A stretch of 36,227 bases of DNA from Verrucomicrobiota bacterium (lineage in GTDB: Bacteria; Verrucomicrobiota; Verrucomicrobiia; Limisphaerales; JADLHS01). Within the stretch, counting starts at the first letter, position 1. Each line of letters begins with the position of its first letter. Both the position numbers and the translations under genes were made by a program. Shown piece after piece: positions 31,806-36,227 of the stretch. The stretch is from contig JABFSR010000032.1 of NCBI GenBank assembly GCA_013140495.1, positions 1 through 36,227 on the forward strand, read 5' to 3'. Under the pieces are notes generated by a model. That model did no database searches and was not told where the DNA came from. It saw only the letters and a program-made list of their open reading frames with translations.

Positions 31806-34472
31806 TCATCGGTTTGTCAGGTAGGCCAGCACGTCCGCCAGGTCCTGTGGCGCGAGCCCAAGTTGATCCGCGCTCAACATCAGCGAACGGCCAAGCGGCT
31901 TCCGAGACTCAATGCGGTCTGCCGGGACGGTTTGCGTCACACCAGCGGTCGAACGCACGATGACAGGATCACCACTCGAAAGAATCAGCCCGTGAATCTC
32001 CGTGCCATCATTCAGCTTCATGGCCTGGCCGTCGAATCCATTGGAGATGTCTGCGGAGGGATCCAGAATGGATCGAAGAACAACCTCACGGGGTTGCATT
32101 TTCGCAAACGACGTGATGTCCGGCCCGTAATCCGTTCCATCACTGCCGATGCGGTGACAATTCAAGCAGGCAGTGGCCACCTGTTTGCCTCGAACAGCAT
32201 CGCCCTTGAGTTTGAGCAAGTCCTCCAATGGGGGAAGCTTGGTTGGTTGCACTTCGGGAATCACCACCGACTGCAACACGATTTTATCCGGATCGTAAAT
32301 CCCATCGCGCTTTAGCCGGTCCGCCAATTCCATTCCTTTCCATTGACGATCTTTTCCGGTGAGCAGCCACCAGAGCGCGTCCGTGCGAACGTCGCCAACA
32401 GCTTGCGCCGCCACGTCGGCAACCGCGTTTGCAGCGCCGCGTGTTGGAATGTAACCGAGTGCAACCAACGCCGCTTTCCGTTCCGCCAGCGTGAGAGCTG
32501 GCGACAACGCGCGGGTCTTGAAGGCGTCAACACTTTGCGGAGGGTGTAATCGCCAGGCGATGCCCGAAAACCTGGCGGACCATTTTAACGGATCTCCAGA
32601 ACCCAATTCCAAAGCGACGAGATCGAACACTTCGGATTCCTTGCCCGAGCAACCCAATCCGAACGCTTCAAGATAGGTTCGGTCCACGCCATCGAAGCCA
32701 CGCGCGACGCTCAGCAACACATCCCTGGACCTGGCGAACGGAACATCGCGCTGGGCAAGGGCGACTTCACGGCGGACTGCTGGCGATGGATCTGCAGCAA
32801 GCTGACGCGAAAGCGAATCAACATTGTGATTTTGACGGCGAAGAGCGCGATAAGCAACGATGCGGAACTGCGGGTCGGAATTCAGGAGCAGCGGCTCTAC
32901 ACTTGCGATTCCCGCATCCCCCATTTGCGAAAGCAACCACACAGCACGCGAACGAACGTAGAGGTTCTCATCCTTCAACAACCTAGCAACAGCAGACACG
33001 GCTTTCGATCCCTGTGCGCGGAGTTTTTCAAAGCCGAGGTTGCGTACATTCACAGCAGGACTCTTGAGTGCGGCGAGTTGTCCACGGAGTGTTCTGAGAT
33101 CGATCTTGGGAATCTTCGGTTTGAATCCTTTCGGTGCGATCCGATAAATCGCGCCAGACAATGTCGCATCGAAATCGCCGTGGCCACCCACGCGCGGATC
33201 AAACCAATCAGTCACGTAGATCGCACCATCCGCGCCCACAACCACGTCGGACGGGCGGAACGACAATTTCAGTTCAGACGACACGCCACCGCCCTTGAAA
33301 TCAGTGCCCGCGTAATTTCCCTCCTGATTGCTCGTCAGAAAATTAAATCGCTCCAGTTTCCAGCCCGCGCCAGAAGGTTTAGGAAAGTAACCAAGCACGG
33401 TGTTGCGACCCGGCTCACAACTCAGCAGCAGCCCGCGATACTTTTCGCCCAGCGCGCCGCCCTCGTAAAACGCAATGCCCGTCGGCGATCCACCGCCGTA
33501 AACATCTCCCGGCGGCATTGAGCCCGGGTCTTCCTGACGCCACTCCGCAACCGGCGTGGTCTGACCCGGCCGGCGATCAGCCGACCATGTCCTCTTGCCA
33601 TCCGCTGAAAAATATCCGGCGTTGCCATGCTCCATCATGAATGATGTCCGGCACGCTGGCGGATCATCATTGTCGTTTTGGAAAACGTCGCCGAAAGACG
33701 TGACGGTCTGCTCGTAGCTGTTGCGGAAATTGTAGCCGATGATGTTGACTGCCGAGCCGTCCGGATTCATTCGCGCCGCGAAGCCGCCTACATAAACGTG
33801 GCCATCATCACTCGGCTGACCGGCGATCTCGCGCGGAGTCCATTTGAAATCGCTCGAATCATCGGGGCAGCCAATGCGGAATGTTTTTCCGGAATTGTCC
33901 GTGAACATCGCGCCGCGATTCCCGGAGTTCCAATACCACTGGCCGTCCGGCCCACACGTCACGGAATGCAGGCTGTGATCGTGCTTGCGGCCATTGAATC
34001 CCGTGAGAATCACCTCACGCTTGTCCACCGCCGGATCAAACTTCATGTCGCGGTTCACATCCGTGTAAACGATGAGATCAGGCGTCATGGAGACAACGAT
34101 CCTGTTGTCCAAAACGGCGATGCCCATCGGCGTGCGAAGAAATGGCTCCTGCACAAACGTCCAGCTTTTGTCTGCTCTGCCGTCACCGTTTGTGTCCTCG
34201 ATCACAACAATGCGGTCTCCTTCCGGCTGACGGTTGTAATGGCTGCGGTAATTCACACCCTCCGCAACCCAGAGCCGGCCATCCTTGTCAGTGTCCAGAT
34301 TGGTTGGGTTCTTCAGCATCGGTGAAGCTGCCCACAGCGTGACCTCGAGTCCGCCGTCGGCCTGCAACATTGACACCGGCACGACATCCGCAGCGTGGAG
34401 GTTGGTAACGACCAAGGCCGCGCTGCACCATTGGATTGAGAGGCGAACCAGAAGGGTTTTACTTTTTTGCAT
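31806..34472 (-). CDS. PVC-type heme-binding CxxCH protein with dehydrogenase propeller and HEAT-like repeats
   Basis: 888 residues. Signal peptide ends near residue 28 (VVTNLHAAD). Residues about 30-420 form a glucose/sorbosone-dehydrogenase-like beta propeller (NPTNLDTDKDGRLWVAEGVNYR, IVVIEDTNGDGRADKSWTF, VTCGPDGQWYW, DVVVGADGAIYVTDWFDPRV). Residues about 455-720 are HEAT-like helical repeats (VRSRAVWLLSQMGDAGIASVEPLL). The C-terminus is a cytochrome c domain with CLNCH at 769-773. Such proteins are thought to oxidise sugars in the periplasm and pass electrons to the heme. It is inserted between the binding protein (86 bases upstream) and permease (nine bases downstream) of an ABC importer, so oxidation and uptake of the same substrate is a fair guess. 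Confidence 0.92.
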   Translation of the reverse strand: MQKSKTLLVRLSIQWCSAALVVTNLHAADVVPVSMLQADGGLEVTLWAASPMLKNPTNLDTDKDGRLWVAEGVNYRSHYNRQPEGDRIVVIEDTNGDGRADKSWTFVQEPFLRTPMGIAVLDNRIVVSMTPDLIVYTDVNRDMKFDPAVDKREVILTGFNGRKHDHSLHSVTCGPDGQWYWNSGNRGAMFTDNSGKTFRIGCPDDSSDFKWTPREIAGQPSDDGHVYVGGFAARMNPDGSAVNIIGYNFRNSYEQTVTSFGDVFQNDNDDPPACRTSFMMEHGNAGYFSADGKRTWSADRRPGQTTPVAEWRQEDPGSMPPGDVYGGGSPTGIAFYEGGALGEKYRGLLLSCEPGRNTVLGYFPKPSGAGWKLERFNFLTSNQEGNYAGTDFKGGGVSSELKLSFRPSDVVVGADGAIYVTDWFDPRVGGHGDFDATLSGAIYRIAPKGFKPKIPKIDLRTLRGQLAALKSPAVNVRNLGFEKLRAQGSKAVSAVARLLKDENLYVRSRAVWLLSQMGDAGIASVEPLLLNSDPQFRIVAYRALRRQNHNVDSLSRQLAADPSPAVRREVALAQRDVPFARSRDVLLSVARGFDGVDRTYLEAFGLGCSGKESEVFDLVALELGSGDPLKWSARFSGIAWRLHPPQSVDAFKTRALSPALTLAERKAALVALGYIPTRGAANAVADVAAQAVGDVRTDALWWLLTGKDRQWKGMELADRLKRDGIYDPDKIVLQSVVIPEVQPTKLPPLEDLLKLKGDAVRGKQVATACLNCHRIGSDGTDYGPDITSFAKMQPREVVLRSILDPSADISNGFDGQAMKLNDGTEIHGLILSSGDPVIVRSTAGVTQTVPADRIESRKPLGRSLMLSADQLGLAPQDLADVLAYLTNR

Positions 34473-34558
34473 GGAGTTTAGGATTGAAGAATTAGGTAGT
34501 GGTCGGCGGTTTCTACCATGGCGGAGTTGCGAGAATTTTCAGAACACACGGAACACAA

Positions 34559-35521
34559 TTATTTCGTCACCAAATCCACCACCGTCGTCTGGTCGGCGGG
34601 CGGCGCTTCACCCTTGAGAATCTTTAACGCGGCCTCGATGCCGAACACGGCCAGTTGATCGGCGTGTTGATCGGCGCTGGCAGTCATACGACCATCCGCG
34701 ACCATCGGTCTGATGGCGGGAATGCCGTCGTAACCCACCACCAAAACCTTGCCCGTGCGTCCCGCCGCCTGCACCGCCGCCACGGCGCCGAGCGCCATGC
34801 TGTCGTTGCCGCAAAGCAACGCCTGCAGGTCCGGGTGTTCACTCAACATCGCGGTGGCCACATTGTTTGCCTTGTCAATTTCCCATTGGCCGCTTTGCAC
34901 GCCGACGAGCGTCAGGCCCGCCGACTTGATCGCATCCTCAAAACCTGCGCGACGTTGCTGACCGTTGAATGCTGTGGGAATGCCTTCAATGATGGCCACC
35001 TTCGCTCCAGCCGGAAGCTTCTTCGCCACCACTTCAGCAACGCGTCGTGCGCCCTCGCGATTGTCCGGGCCGACGAACGGCACCGTCAAACCCGCCTCCT
35101 TCAACGCATCGGCGTCGAGCTTGTTGTCAATGTTCACAAGCCGGACACCAGCGGCTTGAGCGCGCTTGAGAACGGGCACGAGCGCCTTCGAATCGGCGGG
35201 CGCAATGACGATGACATTGACCTGCTGCGCGACCATCTGTTCGACGAGACCAACCTGCTCCGCCAGGTCGGTCTCGTTCTTGATACCGTTGACGATGAGA
35301 TCGTAGTCGGCGGAATGCGCAGCCTGATGCTTTTTCGCGCCGTCGGCCATGGTGAGGAAGAATTCGTTGGCGAGCGATTTCATGATCAACGCAACGCGAG
35401 GACGGGCCGATGTCGAGCCGCTGTTGTTCTGATTGCACGCAGGAAGAAACAGCAGCGGTAGGGCGGCGAAAACGAAATAGATGGTGCGACGAGTCCAAAG
35501 CGCTAGTGGAACGGTTTTCAT
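34559..35521 (-). CDS. Sugar ABC transporter substrate-binding lipoprotein
   Basis: 320 residues. The signal peptide ends in a lipobox (LFLPAC, Cys29), so the protein is a lipid-anchored binding protein. The mature part is a periplasmic-binding type I fold of the RbsB family: VALIMKSLANEFFLTMADGAKK, VIVIAPADSKALVPVLKRAQAAGV, VNIDNKLD, GPDNREGARRVAEVV, LLCGNDSMALGAVAAV and VVGYDGIPAIRPMV. It should deliver a ribose-like sugar or polyol to the permease two genes downstream. myo-Inositol is possible given the iol operon nearby, since inositol binding proteins belong to this family, but specificity cannot be read from the sequence. Confidence 0.92.
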   Translation of the reverse strand: MKTVPLALWTRRTIYFVFAALPLLFLPACNQNNSGSTSARPRVALIMKSLANEFFLTMADGAKKHQAAHSADYDLIVNGIKNETDLAEQVGLVEQMVAQQVNVIVIAPADSKALVPVLKRAQAAGVRLVNIDNKLDADALKEAGLTVPFVGPDNREGARRVAEVVAKKLPAGAKVAIIEGIPTAFNGQQRRAGFEDAIKSAGLTLVGVQSGQWEIDKANNVATAMLSEHPDLQALLCGNDSMALGAVAAVQAAGRTGKVLVVGYDGIPAIRPMVADGRMTASADQHADQLAVFGIEAALKILKGEAPPADQTTVVDLVTK

Positions 35522-35672
35522 GGTGAGCGATGATGGGTTAAATCCGGGCTGAGGTGGAAGATAAATTTCACGAACGGTGGGATTGGCGGCGGGCGTATGA
35601 TCGAAGGTGTGATTAAAGACGAGTGAGGATCAAGAAACCGTCGAAGCGGGCCGGGAGGCGTGAGGCTGTTTT

Positions 35673-35791
35673 GGACTGCGGCGGGAAGTGAAACGCCACG
35701 CCGCTTTCGCACACATGAGTCAGGCTAAAAGTTATCAAGCGTCTTGCCCGTTCGAAAGCGGTGTCGCCGCTACGCTCTGCCACCGCAGTCC
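35673..35791 (+). repeat. 119-bp repeat with inverted ends GGACTGCGG
   Basis: Both ends are inverted copies: GGACTGCGGCGG at the left and CCACCGCAGTCC at the right, one mismatch. A second inverted pair inside (CGCCGCTTTCG and CGAAAGCGGTGTCG) makes a long imperfect stem. There is no room for a transposase, so at most it is a non-autonomous element. I recall similar GGACTGCGGTGGCAGAGCG-type sequences in other verrucomicrobial genomes, not checked. Only one copy was seen in the window. Confidence 0.7.
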
Positions 35792-35860
35792 ATAATACCT
35801 TCCAACTCGCCTCACCCGCTTCCAATCACACCCTATCGCTTGTCGACCTCATCAACAAGG

Positions 35861-35887
35861 TTGCAAAGTCAACGAGAGCGGGATAAT
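35861..35887 (+). promoter_or_regulatory. Possible promoter of the pilin-like gene
   Basis: TTGCAA at 35861-35866 and GATAAT at 35882-35887, with a 15-base spacer, about 60 bases before the ATG. The -10 box fits the sigma-70 consensus at five of six positions and the -35 at four, but the spacer is short, so this is a weak call. Confidence 0.25.
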
Positions 35888-35947
35888 ACTAAATCAACAA
35901 CAGCACAATATCGGGCCAGGAAGTTTGTCTCTGTTGTGACTCAAATC

Positions 35948-36227
35948 ATGAATATGTCAAATCAACCACGCACAACCAGAAAGCCAGATGCTTTCACATT
36001 GATTGAACTGCTGGTCGTCATTGCGATCATCGCAATTCTGGCGGCCATGCTGTTACCGGCATTGGGCAAGGCCAAGGAAAAGGCGCGAGGCATAAACTGC
36101 CTCAGCAACATGAAGCAACTGGCTTTGGGTTACAGCATGTATGGGCAGGACAATAGTGACGACATGGTCACGCTGTATTTATTCAAAACTACACCACCCG
36201 GCGCGTATTTTCCCGGCACAGTAACGT
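35948..36227 (+). CDS. Prepilin-type N-terminal cleavage/methylation domain protein (3' end cut)
   Basis: 93 codons are present before the window edge. After a short basic leader (TTRKPDA) comes [24 protein letters not shown], the type IV prepilin signal: prepilin peptidase should cut before the phenylalanine at residue 16 and methylate it, and the glutamate five residues later (E20) is the conserved pilin glutamate. The next part, [28 protein letters not shown], is the standard continuation in the large verrucomicrobial and planctomycete pilin-like families (DUF1559 or the related H-X9-DG group). These proteins are numerous per genome and their role is mostly unknown. The alternative ATG at 35954 would shorten the leader by two residues. 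Confidence 0.9.
   Translation, partial: MNMSNQPRTTRKPDAFTLIELLVVIAIIAILAAMLLPALGKAKEKARGINCLSNMKQLALGYSMYGQDNSDDMVTLYLFKTTPPGAYFPGTVT

Larger units (their letters stand above)
35522..35947. other. Intergenic region between divergent ABC operon and pilin-like gene
   Basis: 426 bases. No gene is supported; short open frames overlap a dispersed repeat at 35673-35791. The region must contain the promoter of the ABC operon (minus) and that of the pilin-like gene (plus). Confidence 0.5.

Overview
The window looks like chromosomal DNA of a free-living Verrucomicrobiota bacterium, probably of the Limisphaerales/Pedosphaera type. The pointers are a PSD1-type cytochrome/DUF1549/DUF1553 protein paired with a DUF1501 protein, a PVC-type heme-binding CxxCH protein, an ECF sigma factor with a fused membrane/coiled-coil tail, a DUF4838 protein, a Tat-like Gfo/Idh/MocA oxidoreductase and a type IV pilin-like (prepilin N-terminal domain) protein. 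Many intergenic regions carry short GC-rich hairpin repeats. No rRNA, tRNA, CRISPR array or complete insertion sequence was seen.

Layout. (1) Positions 1-3757, minus strand: most of an ebo metabolite-traffic cluster, in transcription order a small conserved-looking ORF, eboB (TatD-like), eboE (xylose-isomerase-like TIM barrel), eboC (UbiA prenyltransferase) and eboD (3-dehydroquinate-synthase-like, cut by the window edge). (2) 4033-7390, minus: a cellobiose/lactose-type PTS EIIC with a large extra segment, translationally coupled to a propeller plus alpha/alpha-barrel protein. (3) 7652-9159: a secreted alpha/beta hydrolase (plus strand), then a VapBC-like pair in which the toxin has lost an internal segment. 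(4) 9587-12744, minus: ECF sigma factor with a lipoprotein and a membrane protein, then a two-gene nucleotidyltransferase/helical-protein module whose nucleotidyltransferase is broken by one amber codon. (5) 12862-24881, minus: a myo-inositol catabolic operon (nucleoside hydrolase, iolJ-like aldolase, iolB, iolC, iolD, iolE, iolG) followed by a DUF4838 protein and a Tat-like oxidoreductase. (6) 25467-30740, plus: PSD1 protein and DUF1501 protein. (7) 30780-35521, minus: a ribose-type ABC binding lipoprotein, a PVC-type cytochrome/dehydrogenase and a ribose-type ABC permease, with no ATPase. (8) 35948 to the end, plus: the start of a pilin-like protein.

How the genes work together. IolG, IolE, IolD, IolB, IolC and the IolJ-like aldolase cover every step from myo-inositol to dihydroxyacetone phosphate plus malonate semialdehyde; the next enzyme (IolA) is not in the window. 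The ABC binding protein and permease a few kilobases away are plausible sugar or polyol importers for the same route, but nothing in the sequence proves this. The oxidoreductase, DUF4838 protein, PSD1/DUF1501 pair and PVC cytochrome suggest a lifestyle of degrading complex or modified carbohydrates. The ebo cluster is a separate unit, known elsewhere for moving metabolites to the periplasm.

The most interesting signals are the ebo cluster with a small ORF in the eboA position, the hairpin-repeat family that has supplied the C-terminus of the aldolase and abuts the eboE start, the two decayed two-gene modules (VapC deletion, nucleotidyltransferase amber), and a secretion-signal-like leader in front of the nucleoside hydrolase that has no ordinary start codon. 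All family names come from reading the sequence; no database search was run.
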